From assembly GCA_024276675.1 (NCBI GenBank), contig JAJRWT010000027.1:391950-455949 (forward strand): a DNA stretch of 64,000 bases, read 5' to 3'. The position numbers and the translations under genes were made by a program. Shown piece after piece: positions 26,559-35,430 of this stretch. Each line of letters begins with the position of its first letter. Within the stretch, counting starts at the first letter, position 1. The notes beneath the pieces were generated by a model, which was not told the origin of the DNA, made no database searches, and saw nothing but the letters and a program-made list of their open reading frames with translations. This stretch comes from Myxococcota bacterium (GTDB lineage: Bacteria; Myxococcota_A; UBA796; JAFGLY01).

Positions 26559-27830
26559 TTGCCCAAACCCCTTGCCGAGAGAATGCGCCCCCGAAGCCTG
26601 TTGGAAGTCCTGGGGCAGGAACAGCTCACCGGCAGCGACGGCCTGCTGCACAAGCTGCTCTCCCCTCCCCTCCCCAACATCATCCTCCACGGACCACCCG
26701 GCACCGGAAAGACCACCATCGCCAGGCTCCTGGCCCGCTCCACGGGCTCGGCCCTGCACCAGCTTTCCGCAGTGCTGTCGGGCGTGGCAGACCTGAAGAA
26801 GGTCATCAGGACCCTGTCACAACCAACCCTGGGGGCCAGCGGGCAGCCCATTCTGTTCATCGACGAGATCCACCGATGGAACAAGGCGCAACAGGATGCC
26901 CTGCTCCCTCACCTGGAAACCGGGGCCATGGTGCTGGTGGGGGCCACCACCGAAAACCCGACCTACCAACTCACGGCGGCCCTCCGCTCGCGCTGCCAAT
27001 TGCTGCGGCTGAAGTCCCTGGAACCAGCGCACATACGCGCCATCCTGGAGCGCGCCCTGAAGGACCCTGAACGAGGGCTGGGCGAGCTGGACCTGGAGAT
27101 GGAAGCCCGGGCCATCGAAGCCCTCTCCAGGTGGGCCGACGGGGACGCCCGACGGGCCCTGAACCTGCTGGAAGACCTGGCCAGGAGCAGCGCACCCGGC
27201 ACCTTGCTGACCATGGAATCACTGGGCAGACTCTCCGCCCGCCAGGACCTGAGACACGACCCCAGGGGCGATGAACACTACGATGTACTCTCGGCCTTCA
27301 TCAAGTCCATGCGCGGCTCGGATCCCGACGCCGCCACCTACTGGCTGGCCAGGATGCTCACCGCGGGCGAGCCGGCCGAGGCCATCGCACGCCGCATCGT
27401 GGTCTTCGCCGCCGAGGATGTGGGCAACGCCGACCCGCGAGCTATCACGCTGGCTGTATCCGCCGCGCATGGAGTCCAGATGCTGGGCATGCCAGAAGCG
27501 CGCATCCTGCTGGCCCAGGCCACCACCTACTGCGCCTCCGCCCCCAAGAGCAACGCCAGCTACGCGGCCCTCGAATCGGCCACCAGGAGAGTACGGGAGA
27601 CCGGCGCGCTGGATGTGCCCCTTCACCTGCGCAACGCCAGCAACGCCCTGGCGCGAGCCCAGGGCCACGGGAAGGGCTACCTCTACCCCCACGACTTCAC
27701 GGGAAACATCGTCGCACAGGAGTACCTTCCTGCCGCGTTGTCCGATGAGGTCTATTACCGGCCCGCCCCCCACGGTGCGGAGCGCGTCATAGCCGAAAGA
27801 CTCTCGTACTGGAAAAAACGCCTGGGGTGA
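26559..27830 (+). CDS. rarA: Replication-associated recombination ATPase RarA/MgsA
   Basis: The protein has 423 residues, the usual length. It is an AAA+ clamp-loader-like ATPase with Walker A GPPGTGKTT, Walker B ILFIDEIHRWNK, sensor-1 GATTENP and arginine-finger region RSRC, then the tetramerisation and C-terminal helical domains (HYDVLSAFIKSMRGSDPDAA, YLYPHDF). Family members act at stalled replication forks and single-stranded DNA gaps. The start is a TTG with AAAGGAGA six bases upstream. The gene stands alone, divergent from the thioredoxin-fold gene. Confidence 0.95.
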   Translation: MPKPLAERMRPRSLLEVLGQEQLTGSDGLLHKLLSPPLPNIILHGPPGTGKTTIARLLARSTGSALHQLSAVLSGVADLKKVIRTLSQPTLGASGQPILFIDEIHRWNKAQQDALLPHLETGAMVLVGATTENPTYQLTAALRSRCQLLRLKSLEPAHIRAILERALKDPERGLGELDLEMEARAIEALSRWADGDARRALNLLEDLARSSAPGTLLTMESLGRLSARQDLRHDPRGDEHYDVLSAFIKSMRGSDPDAATYWLARMLTAGEPAEAIARRIVVFAAEDVGNADPRAITLAVSAAHGVQMLGMPEARILLAQATTYCASAPKSNASYAALESATRRVRETGALDVPLHLRNASNALARAQGHGKGYLYPHDFTGNIVAQEYLPAALSDEVYYRPAPHGAERVIAERLSYWKKRLG

Positions 27831-27916
27831 GCTATCCCCGCTGCGGCAGATTTTGCCCCGCCGGGGAGATGACTCCGAAAGCCTGATCCAACAACCAGAA
27901 CGTGAGGATGGACGCG

Positions 27917-28720
27917 ATGACATGGATACTGCTGCTCTTGACCAGCCTGGCCCTGGCCGAAGAATCCACTTTTGAAGAAACCGAAGAAGCAGGTCAGAAA
28001 TTCGATGAACCAGAATCAGAACTCTCGGTGGAGGCGGGGGCAACGTGGGCAATCGGCAACACCGACTACTACACGGTCAACGCCCTGCTCTCGGGCGCTC
28101 ACCGTTTTTCGAGGAACAAGCTGGCTCTCGAGCTGGGCGCCAACCTGGGCAAGAGCGTCGTGGACAGCGACGAGGACGGGATTCTGAGCGACGACGAGCG
28201 CGCCGAAGGCAGGCAGGAGACCGCACGAAAATACTGGGCGGACGGCCGTTACGACCGCTTCATAGGCGAACGCGACAGCCTCTACGCGCTGGTGGGCGCG
28301 CTGGCGGATCCCTTCGCCGGCTACGACTATCGCATCCACGAGCAGTTGGGCTACTCCCGTATCCTCGTGGAAAACAGCAGCACCGACGTTGTCACCGAAA
28401 TCGGCGCCGACATGGCCCACGAAGACTACGTCGAAGGCGTGGATCCCAACTGGGCGCTCATTTTGGCTGGCCGGATCATGGTGGGCATCGACCACAAGTT
28501 CAACGAAAACGTCTCCTTCAGTGAAAAAGTGGAGCTGTACGAAAACATCCTGGACTACGAAGACCTGCGGATCCTCAACGAGGCGTCCATCTCGGCCCAG
28601 TTGAGCGATGTGTTCAGCATGAAGCTCAGCAACTCGCTCACCTACGACAACGTCCCCGTCGAAGGTTACCGCCCGCTGGACCTGACATCCATGGCTACTC
28701 TCGTGGCTTCAATATTGTAG
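27917..28720 (+). CDS. DUF481/YdiY-like outer-membrane beta-barrel protein
   Basis: The protein has 267 residues. The signal peptide (MTWILLLLTSLALAEE) is followed by an acidic stretch and a beta-rich domain with the DUF481 style: SVEAGATWAIGNTDYYTVNA, Arg/Lys-rich turns, YDYRIHEQLGYSRIL and an ATLVASIL end. E. coli YdiY is the best-known member; its function is unclear. Possible starts are GTG 27902, ATG 27908 and ATG 27917. I prefer 27917 because GAGG lies about nine bases before it and it gives a normal signal peptide. The last strand lacks the terminal Phe of many barrels. Confidence 0.7.
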   Translation: MTWILLLLTSLALAEESTFEETEEAGQKFDEPESELSVEAGATWAIGNTDYYTVNALLSGAHRFSRNKLALELGANLGKSVVDSDEDGILSDDERAEGRQETARKYWADGRYDRFIGERDSLYALVGALADPFAGYDYRIHEQLGYSRILVENSSTDVVTEIGADMAHEDYVEGVDPNWALILAGRIMVGIDHKFNENVSFSEKVELYENILDYEDLRILNEASISAQLSDVFSMKLSNSLTYDNVPVEGYRPLDLTSMATLVASIL

Positions 28721-28878
28721 GATTGTAGGCCGCGCTCTCCATGGCTGCTCCACAAGCGGCGGCGCGGGAGCACCCTGAATGTCTGGTCAACCAGGCTCAT
28801 GGCACCACAAGGTGCCACGCGGCTCGCCTGTCCAGGCCAGGCCCGAGCCGCCACGGAAAACCCCCACACCGATTACCA

Positions 28879-30165
28879 CTATCGCTGCCATGCAGCGCAT
28901 TCCAGGCGATGTTCGGCGGCTATGGCATCCACCAGCTCAGAGGGCACACCTGCCCTCCTTGCAAAAACCGGCCACATGGCCACGGCTGCGGCGACCTCCT
29001 GCACTATGTCTCGCCCCGAATTCCTGATGCCGAAACGCGACCCCAGTGAGATCAGATCATCTGCCTGGAAGGCTTCACGTTTGCCCGCCAGGCTCATCTG
29101 GTGTAGCCTGGTGTAGCCTCTGCCCCTGGCGAAGGTGAGGTCGTATGCCGGGGAGAGACTCCAGGTGCCGGAGGGGTCCATGAGGAAGGCCATGTTCTTG
29201 GTGTGATCGTCCTGGTTGACCGCCATTATGTTGAAACAGGCCCGACGAAAGGCCTGCTCCAGGGCGGAATGGCCCAGGCCCAGGGCCAGCACCAGCCTGA
29301 GATACTGCTCGTAGGAATAGATCCCCGGCATGTTGTAGTCCACGTGCTCCATTCCTCCCAGCGTGTGCATGTGCATACGCTTGCCGTCCACGCGATCGAA
29401 ACGCCTGGTCATGAAGTGCGCCCTGCCGCGCTCTTCCAGCAAGTGGACCTCTGCCATGTGGACGCCCGCCTCCCGCGCCATTCCCGCGTAGGCATACTCG
29501 ATGCGGTTGAAAGGCTGTGGTTCGTGGTTGGGATTGCCGAGTTCCCCGACGCCGTCGAACTTTATCATCCACGGCTCATCCCCGGGGCGGACGCGGGCAA
29601 AAGCAGAACGTACCTGACCTTCGGCGCGGTTCCAGAGGATCACCGCCTTGGCCCTGGCTCCGCCAGCGGATGAGCCCAGCCGGATGATCTCGGGAATGGC
29701 CACCTCGGTACGGCCTTCCACCACGCTCCGTGCCGCGGAAACCAGGGCAGCCACCTCCAGGGCCTGGCCTTCCCTGGAATTCCGGGGAATTCTGTGCGCC
29801 GGCCGGTATTCCAGGGCCCCCATGGCGCGGGAGCCCACGTAAAGCAGCTTCTGTACCGGACTCATTGCGGCATCCGGCTTCCCCCGGTCAGCAAAGTACT
29901 TTCGAATGATGGCGTTCCCGAAACGATCCGGCAATGAGTCGGCCAGTACTCCGGGAAGGCCTTCAAAGGCATCCGACCGGGCCAGCTCCGGAAAGGTAAT
30001 AGCCCCCCTCGAAGAAAGGGGCAGCTTTCGCGGCGATATCTCCAAGCCCGAACGCATGAATGAACGATCATACTCGAACACCAGCCGACCATCGGACAGC
30101 TCGGCAACTGCGCCCACGGTTCGCCCCCAGATGCGGACCTCTGCCAGGCAACTCAAGTCAGGCAC
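28879..30165 (-). CDS. hipA: HipA-family serine/threonine kinase toxin
   Basis: The protein has 428 residues. It shows the HipA order: N-terminal subdomain 1, the GSSAGGARAKAVI loop, MIKFDG with the ATP-contacting Lys, FMTRRFDR, then the catalytic core FNIMAVNQDDHTKNMAF and the metal-binding SLSPAYDLTF. HipA of E. coli phosphorylates glutamyl-tRNA synthetase and causes growth arrest and persistence; the target here is unknown. The GTG at 30165 has GGGAGG upstream, and the start overlaps the end of hipB by eight bases, so translation is probably coupled. The catalytic residues look intact. Confidence 0.9.
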   Translation of the reverse strand: MPDLSCLAEVRIWGRTVGAVAELSDGRLVFEYDRSFMRSGLEISPRKLPLSSRGAITFPELARSDAFEGLPGVLADSLPDRFGNAIIRKYFADRGKPDAAMSPVQKLLYVGSRAMGALEYRPAHRIPRNSREGQALEVAALVSAARSVVEGRTEVAIPEIIRLGSSAGGARAKAVILWNRAEGQVRSAFARVRPGDEPWMIKFDGVGELGNPNHEPQPFNRIEYAYAGMAREAGVHMAEVHLLEERGRAHFMTRRFDRVDGKRMHMHTLGGMEHVDYNMPGIYSYEQYLRLVLALGLGHSALEQAFRRACFNIMAVNQDDHTKNMAFLMDPSGTWSLSPAYDLTFARGRGYTRLHQMSLAGKREAFQADDLISLGSRFGIRNSGRDIVQEVAAAVAMWPVFARRAGVPSELVDAIAAEHRLECAAWQR

Positions 30166-30466
30166 GACGCCTCCCGGTGGCCCTATTGCGCTGGCGCCCG
30201 CCGGTCTGCAGGAGTTCCATGGGGGAGACAGGAGCCTCTGGTAGGAAGGCATCCAGGGTGTCCAACCTGCCCAGGGCGCGCAGCAGCCGGATGATGGTGG
30301 AAAACTGCGTGTCTTCGCCGTTTTCGACGTTTCGGACTGTACGGATGCCTATTCCCGCCAATCGAGACAGGTCTTCCTGGGTCACGTTTTGCTGCAGGCG
30401 ATACCTGCGAAGACGCCCACCCAGCTCCGCGAGAATTTCGGAATCGGTACGATCCAGCAGTGACAT
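30158..30466 (-). CDS. hipB: HipB-type HTH antitoxin
   Basis: The protein has 102 residues. It contains a Cro/C1-type helix-turn-helix (TQEDLSRLAGIGIRTVRNVE) and a basic tail (GGRQRNRATGRRRA). It precedes hipA, overlaps it by eight bases, and has GGAG before the ATG. HipB proteins neutralise HipA and repress their own operon; the candidate operator at 30519-30544 fits autoregulation. It has no strong C-terminal hydrophobic residue of the E. coli type, so the neutralising contact may differ. Confidence 0.9.
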   Translation of the reverse strand: MSLLDRTDSEILAELGGRLRRYRLQQNVTQEDLSRLAGIGIRTVRNVENGEDTQFSTIIRLLRALGRLDTLDAFLPEAPVSPMELLQTGGRQRNRATGRRRA

Positions 30467-30833
30467 GCAATCTCCGGATATTTGGTCGGAATGTGTACGT
30501 GCCTTTCACGAAGAATATATAATAACCGGCATGTTCTTACCGGTAGCTTCGCCTCTTTCCAGTCAATAGGCAATCATGTGCTGATTATACCAGATACTCT
30601 GCCCAGGAAGAAAGTACGGGCCAGGCGGAACCGGGTGTACCACCACGATGGAACGGTGGCTGGCGCAGACCACACCAGCCATACATGCGGCTTTTCAGGC
30701 AAGTTCTTGCCTTTTATAACGCAATAGGCGCATTATCGGCAACATAGTGCCGGATACAAGCATGTGCTGACGCCGGATGATCGATGGCAACAATGTCTAC
30801 GGCCACAAGGGAAATACCAGCGAATGACCTGGT
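30467..30833. other. AT-richer non-coding region upstream of hipBA
   Basis: This region of about 370 bases lies between hipB and the end of the PilZ fusion gene, and it is visibly richer in A and T than its surroundings. Besides the operator candidate at 30519-30544 it holds a second minus-strand TATAAT (30589-30584). It also holds an inverted repeat TATCGGCA...TGCCGGATA (30734-30756) and the ten-base word CATGTGCTGA twice (30575-30584 and 30761-30770). No protein-coding frame looks real. Confidence 0.5.
30519..30544 (-). promoter_or_regulatory. Candidate hipBA promoter/operator
   Basis: On the minus strand a TATTAT -10-like hexamer (30524-30519) directly abuts an inverted repeat ACCGGTAAGAACATGCCGGT (30544-30525, arms of five bases). 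The repeat would lie between -35 and -10, about 55-80 bases before the hipB start, which is the usual place for antitoxin autorepression. This is by inspection only, and the -35 element is not clear. Confidence 0.4.
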
Positions 30834-33800
30834 TCAACGCAGGCCGACAGCGATGCCGGCCTGTGGCGGTCTGCCAAGAGACGAAACTGTCTTGACCTGA
30901 ACGAAGCCCGCCTGTTCCAGCAGGTTCTTCAGATCATCCAGGCCCAGGGAGTTGAAGCGCCCCTGCTCGGCCAGGTTCTGCAACATGGCCATGCGACCCT
31001 TGCAAGATCTCAGATCCTGCTTGGCCAGCGCTACGTCGTGTTCCCCTGAGAAGGAGCCCCTCTTGTCCAATTCAAGCATGGCTCCTCGCAGGACCACCCC
31101 GGGATCCGAGTCGGGAGCCATGGCGGAGACAACGAGACGCCCGCCGGGAACCAGCAACCGGTGGAACTCCCTCACTGTCTCCACGGGGTTTCTTATGTAG
31201 GGCAGCAACAAGCTCGCCGCGATTGCGTCCAACTGCATGTCTTCGAATGGTAGCTGCTCGTCGCCGTTGGATGGAAAGACACCGATTCTGGAGAGCCCGA
31301 GATCCTCCAGCCTGGGAGAGATCCCCTGCTCCACCTTTCTGGCTCCCCTGGGGCTCAGATCTCCGGCGATCCATTCCCCGTGTACAAAACGCGAAATCCG
31401 GTTGAAATCCAGGATCACATCCAGCTCTTCGGGGGGGACGTTCGCCTTCAGGTAGGTTCGGTCGTTGACCGTGGGAATCTTGCCCCTGAGAATGTCGTGC
31501 AGCCGCCAGTCCTGGTTTGCAATCCACATCTCGAGCGAGTTGAAGGACAGGCCGTCCAGGACACCGTCCAGCACTCCGTAGCCGAAGTACTCCCCCGTCA
31601 AGAGCCTGCGAACGGTGCGCACGGCGTGGATCTCGAGGTTGAGCGCGTGGAGATCCATGGGCGGCATAGTGGTACCTCTGGTCTCGCCCAGACTTCGAAG
31701 CCTGGAACGAGCGATCTTCAGCACGTCGGGCACCAGGTCCACAAGGTGCAGCCGTTCCAACCGGGATGCCTTTCGCGGTCCCATGGTCTGAAGGAGCATC
31801 TCGGACAATGCTCCTGAACCACATCCCATGTCGGCCACCCTGTGCCCAGGTTCCACCCGAAGCAGCTCCACCTGCTTCTTCAGGAAGGCCCGATACTCCT
31901 GCGAACCCACCAAGGCCTGGCAACGAAGACGCCCTCCAGGCCTTGTGAAGAGCTGGTCCTTCCAAAAAGACAGAGGGTCCGAGGCAGAGTCCAGATCCAG
32001 ACGTCCCCATTCTGCTGCTTTCATCTTCTTGAGAAAATGCCGGTCAGGATCAAGCGGTTCGATACGCTCGTGAAACACGAAACGCCATACAATGGAATTC
32101 AATTCCCTGGATACCAGGGTGGCGCCGGGTCCGCGGAAGGGCGAATGCCCCACCGGAAGCGTTACATGCTCCCTGGGCGCTGTGGTGGGAACCGAGATGA
32201 AATCCCTTGCCGCGGGAAGGGGAACCAGGGAGTCATGTTCCCCGGAAATCCACGAGATGGGAACGGGGATCCGGGCGGATTCGGCAGTGGCGTCTTCGTG
32301 GCTCGCCAACCCTGACCGAATGGCGTCCGTGCAGAAATGATCCATGTCCATGGGGATTCCATAGATCGAGCCCTGCCCCACATGTTCACCGCTCATGACA
32401 AGCCTCGCCAGGTCCACTCCGCCGCTTTCGTTCAAAAGGAATTCCTGGGCGCAAACAGCAGGTGTTATTCCGATCCACTTCTGAATCCGCCTGCCACGAT
32501 CCATTGCCACGGCCCTGCGACCCGCCACCGCCTGAAGGCCAACCGAGACGAGAATCACAACGTTGGGAGTGAAACGCTCGTTTTCGTAGACAAAATCCAG
32601 CACTGCCGAGACATCGTCCACGGCCTGGGACAGGGTGGAGCGAAATGGCTCTGCCGCGTCTCGGTCGCTTTCCACGGAAGGGTAGCTTTCTCCTGGGCAG
32701 CGCACGCCATCGTACCGCAGGACCACGATATCCGACCCCCTTCGCTTGAAGTTGTCGATGAGGGCCATGGCCAGACCTGTCATGGACTCTTTTCGCTTGC
32801 CGAAGGGAGGGGAGATGATCACCACGGGGGCAACAATACGCTTGGTCCTGGTCTCGTTGGTGGAGTTCAAGATACCCACCAATTCTTCCTTTCGGCTGTT
32901 CTGGAACCTGACGAGGTCCACGAACGCCGAATGGTCGATCTGCGGTAGTTCCATGGAAGAACGGCGCATGAACGACAGGATCATCTGGAGCAGACGAGAG
33001 AGCGCACCGTTCCTGTCGGATGGCAGATAGGCGGGCCTAATGACCTGTCGCATCTCGCGGCTTCCGATCCCGAAATCAACCCCCACCTTGAGATACCGCG
33101 TTGTTCCGGAATCATCGGCAACGGGTGTCACATGCACCACCCTGGAGGAGCTGTAGAAATCCCGCTGCCCGGTACGGCTCCTGACCACCATCTCGGGTAT
33201 GGGCGTACCCGGCAGGAAGTAGGATTGATCCGGGTCCACGGAGTATGCAAGGCCTTCCCTGGAGATGTTCAGAACGACGAGGTCAAGCTGTTTCCCCGGG
33301 GGATAGGGTAGTGGAATCTCCACTGTCATGGCGGGTTCGGGAGTTCGCCTCTGCGAACGACGCCGACTGTAGGTTACGAGTTGGTCGGGCACATAGACCC
33401 GCAACAGGGGACCGTTCCGTTCGTATACCACCGAGTAGAAGTAGTAATTGAGCTGTTCGGTGTCGATGAAGAGATGAATCCGGTCGTTTTCGGTGGGCCT
33501 GGAGACCGAAGGGTTCAACAAGCTGATGACCACATGATCGTCTTCGATGGCATCCAGTTCGAATTCCCTGAACCCCATGGAGTCGCGCTGGAAAATCATG
33601 CCTCCCAGTACCCTGGCGCCCCCCAGCAGCTCTTCCAACACTTCCCTAACCTTCAGGAAACCAGTCACCACCTGCACTCGGCCTGTTTCCAACGGGACGG
33701 GTGACTGCTCCATCAAACCGGCCATCTCGTCGACTATCTGTTGCAGGACAAAGCCCTGCAGCTCGTGTGCCACTTTCTCTTGCAGGTGCAGGAACTCCAC

Positions 33801-34082
33801 TCGAATTCCAGTGGCGTCCGGTACCAGGTGAATGAGTTCCACCAACTGTGCGGACACCTGGATGGAGGATGGGTGCCCTGGAAGCCTGAAGCTCAGATCG
33901 ATGGTGTCGGGTAGTTCATCCACCATCCCGGGTACGTAGATAAATGCCCCGCCAATGCTGATGTTGAGGATCTGGCCTTGTCCGAAATCATCACTGCTCA
34001 CCTCGATGAGACACGACACGCGAGCGAATTTCCTGCGATCACCTGGGAATGGGCTGGCTTTCTGTGTCACGTGACGCTCCAT
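30834..34082 (-). CDS. PilZ-PilZ-LuxD-like hydrolase-methyltransferase fusion
   Basis: The protein has 1,082 residues. Residues about 14-115 are a PilZ domain with the full c-di-GMP motif (RKFAR, then NISIGG). Residues about 130-240 resemble a YcgR-type N-domain. Residues about 242-350 are a second complete PilZ (RSQRR, then NISREG). Residues about 410-660 are an alpha/beta hydrolase like LuxD acyltransferase: SPPFGKR near the start, VLRYD, a Ser elbow LVSVGLQ, Asp in GEHDSLVP and His in GHSP. Residues about 735-1075 are a SAM methyltransferase (VADMGCGSGALSE, LLVPGGRLVVSA). It probably couples c-di-GMP level to making or modifying an acyl product. The start at 34082 is inferred from the PilZ boundary; Shine-Dalgarno support is weak. 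It diverges from an MBL-fold gene. Confidence 0.85.
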   Translation of the reverse strand: MERHVTQKASPFPGDRRKFARVSCLIEVSSDDFGQGQILNISIGGAFIYVPGMVDELPDTIDLSFRLPGHPSSIQVSAQLVELIHLVPDATGIRVEFLHLQEKVAHELQGFVLQQIVDEMAGLMEQSPVPLETGRVQVVTGFLKVREVLEELLGGARVLGGMIFQRDSMGFREFELDAIEDDHVVISLLNPSVSRPTENDRIHLFIDTEQLNYYFYSVVYERNGPLLRVYVPDQLVTYSRRRSQRRTPEPAMTVEIPLPYPPGKQLDLVVLNISREGLAYSVDPDQSYFLPGTPIPEMVVRSRTGQRDFYSSSRVVHVTPVADDSGTTRYLKVGVDFGIGSREMRQVIRPAYLPSDRNGALSRLLQMILSFMRRSSMELPQIDHSAFVDLVRFQNSRKEELVGILNSTNETRTKRIVAPVVIISPPFGKRKESMTGLAMALIDNFKRRGSDIVVLRYDGVRCPGESYPSVESDRDAAEPFRSTLSQAVDDVSAVLDFVYENERFTPNVVILVSVGLQAVAGRRAVAMDRGRRIQKWIGITPAVCAQEFLLNESGGVDLARLVMSGEHVGQGSIYGIPMDMDHFCTDAIRSGLASHEDATAESARIPVPISWISGEHDSLVPLPAARDFISVPTTAPREHVTLPVGHSPFRGPGATLVSRELNSIVWRFVFHERIEPLDPDRHFLKKMKAAEWGRLDLDSASDPLSFWKDQLFTRPGGRLRCQALVGSQEYRAFLKKQVELLRVEPGHRVADMGCGSGALSEMLLQTMGPRKASRLERLHLVDLVPDVLKIARSRLRSLGETRGTTMPPMDLHALNLEIHAVRTVRRLLTGEYFGYGVLDGVLDGLSFNSLEMWIANQDWRLHDILRGKIPTVNDRTYLKANVPPEELDVILDFNRISRFVHGEWIAGDLSPRGARKVEQGISPRLEDLGLSRIGVFPSNGDEQLPFEDMQLDAIAASLLLPYIRNPVETVREFHRLLVPGGRLVVSAMAPDSDPGVVLRGAMLELDKRGSFSGEHDVALAKQDLRSCKGRMAMLQNLAEQGRFNSLGLDDLKNLLEQAGFVQVKTVSSLGRPPQAGIAVGLR

Positions 34083-34469
34083 ACTTCGAAAGTGAACCGC
34101 ATGCGGCACCCTCCTGGTCCGTCCATGGCAGATATTGTGGTACTGGCGGATCAACCAGCTCGCGAAAGAACCACCACGGCACGACTGCGATTCTACAGTA
34201 TCCCTGATCTCGGCCACAGGCGACGGCTTGCTGCCAGCAGAAAACTCAAGCCCAGGGGAATACGCCCCGCACGTGGAACCTGTTGAATGGATGGATGGAC
34301 GGCGGCCGCCGCTTACGAGCCTGCCGGGCAAGCGTCTCGTTGCTCTGAAAAGCAGGACCACCGCCAGAACCAACCAATGGCAAACTTCATTTTTTCCAGG
34401 CCCCCACTTCCAACCCCATGCGGTTATCTGGTATCCTCGAAATTTTCACCCCAGCACAGGTAGGTGACA
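34083..34469. other. Divergent non-coding region with palindromes
   Basis: These 387 bases separate the PilZ fusion gene (minus) from the MBL-fold gene (plus) and should hold both promoters. The perfect palindrome CCGCATGCGG lies at 34097-34106, about 15 bases before the fusion start. The palindrome GTCACGTGAC at 34066-34075 lies just inside the fusion gene. Nothing else stands out; open frames here have unusual composition and no Shine-Dalgarno. Confidence 0.4.
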
Positions 34470-35360
34470 ATGGAGATAAGAGTATTTGGTTCTCGTGGAA
34501 GCCACTGCGTGAGCGGTGCCGAGTTCACCAGGTACGGCGGGCTTACGCCTTGCGTTTGTGTCCAATGCGGCAAGTTCTGGATCGTCTTCGACGCGGGTAT
34601 GGGCCTGGTCAAGGCGGGGGAACACATCCTGTACGACAGTACCGCGGCCAAGACCGTCTTCCTCTTCCTGAGCCATCTCCACAACGACCACATCGAAGGC
34701 ATCAACTTCTTCAAACCGCTCTATATAGGGAACTACCATGTCCGGTTCAGCGGTTTCGGTGGCTCCAGCGATATCCTCCTGGACAGGATCTCCACCACGT
34801 TCTCACCTCCCTACTTTCCCCTGGCACTCGACGAACTGAAAAGCCAGTTGGAGATCACCAGCATAAGCGAAGAACAGGTGATGGTATTCGACGACAACGC
34901 CGGTACCTACGTCATCAGGAACGTGTTCACCGACGAATTCATCAAGGGGGACTTCTCCATCTCCAACTGGTATCACCCCAGCCATCCCAAGGACGGCTCA
35001 CTGGTGTACAAACTCAACTATGGCGGCAAAGTCCTCGTCTACGCCACCGATATCGAACTCTACGGCGGAGGCCTGGACCGGCGCATGGAGCGCCTGTGCA
35101 GAAACGCGGACATGGTGTTCATCGACTCCCAGTACACCGACGAACAGTACTTCGACGAGGGCCACGTCGTCCAGGGCTACGGCCACTCCTACCACTCGGC
35201 AGTCATCAGGTTCGGGCAAGCGGCCAACATCAAAAAGCTACGTTTCTTCCACCATGATCCCGAAGCAACCGACGACCAGCTCGATGCCGTCGACGCCGCC
35301 CTGAAGAAGATCAATCCGGAATGGGGCTGCGCCTACACCGGTGAGATCCTGCACCTGTAG
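34470..35360 (+). CDS. MBL-fold metallo-hydrolase
   Basis: The protein has 296 residues. It is a metallo-beta-lactamase-fold hydrolase with the zinc motif SHLHNDHIEG, further metal ligands likely in NWYHPSHP, VYATDIEL and FFHHDPE, and the opening MEIRVFGSRGSHCVSG typical of this subfamily. Members include ribonucleases, cyclic-nucleotide phosphodiesterases and PqsE-like regulators; the substrate cannot be told here. The ATG at 34470 has AGGT nearby; an upstream GTG at 34464 is also possible. It diverges from the PilZ fusion, which suggests shared control, and lies 70 bases before mutS2. Confidence 0.8.
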   Translation: MEIRVFGSRGSHCVSGAEFTRYGGLTPCVCVQCGKFWIVFDAGMGLVKAGEHILYDSTAAKTVFLFLSHLHNDHIEGINFFKPLYIGNYHVRFSGFGGSSDILLDRISTTFSPPYFPLALDELKSQLEITSISEEQVMVFDDNAGTYVIRNVFTDEFIKGDFSISNWYHPSHPKDGSLVYKLNYGGKVLVYATDIELYGGGLDRRMERLCRNADMVFIDSQYTDEQYFDEGHVVQGYGHSYHSAVIRFGQAANIKKLRFFHHDPEATDDQLDAVDAALKKINPEWGCAYTGEILHL

Positions 35361-35430
35361 TACTGCAACTCCCCAACCAACCGCAGCCCGGCGCAGGTCG
35401 CCGGCTTCATCCGAAGCCCGAACACGGAAA

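Noticed and set aside
26501..26884. N-terminal extension of the thioredoxin-fold protein
   Set aside because: It lies opposite the rarA ATPase core, and its sequence is a basic, Cys-rich shadow with no fold.
28801..28816. Perfect stem-loop GGCACC-ACAA-GGTGCC after the DUF481-like gene
   Set aside because: It has only six base pairs and no T-tract, and lies about 80 bases past the stop; a terminator is possible but not supported.
34083..34373. 97-residue extension of the PilZ fusion
   Set aside because: The sequence before the PilZ domain is basic and irregular and covers the divergent promoter region; the Met at 34082 fits the PilZ boundary.
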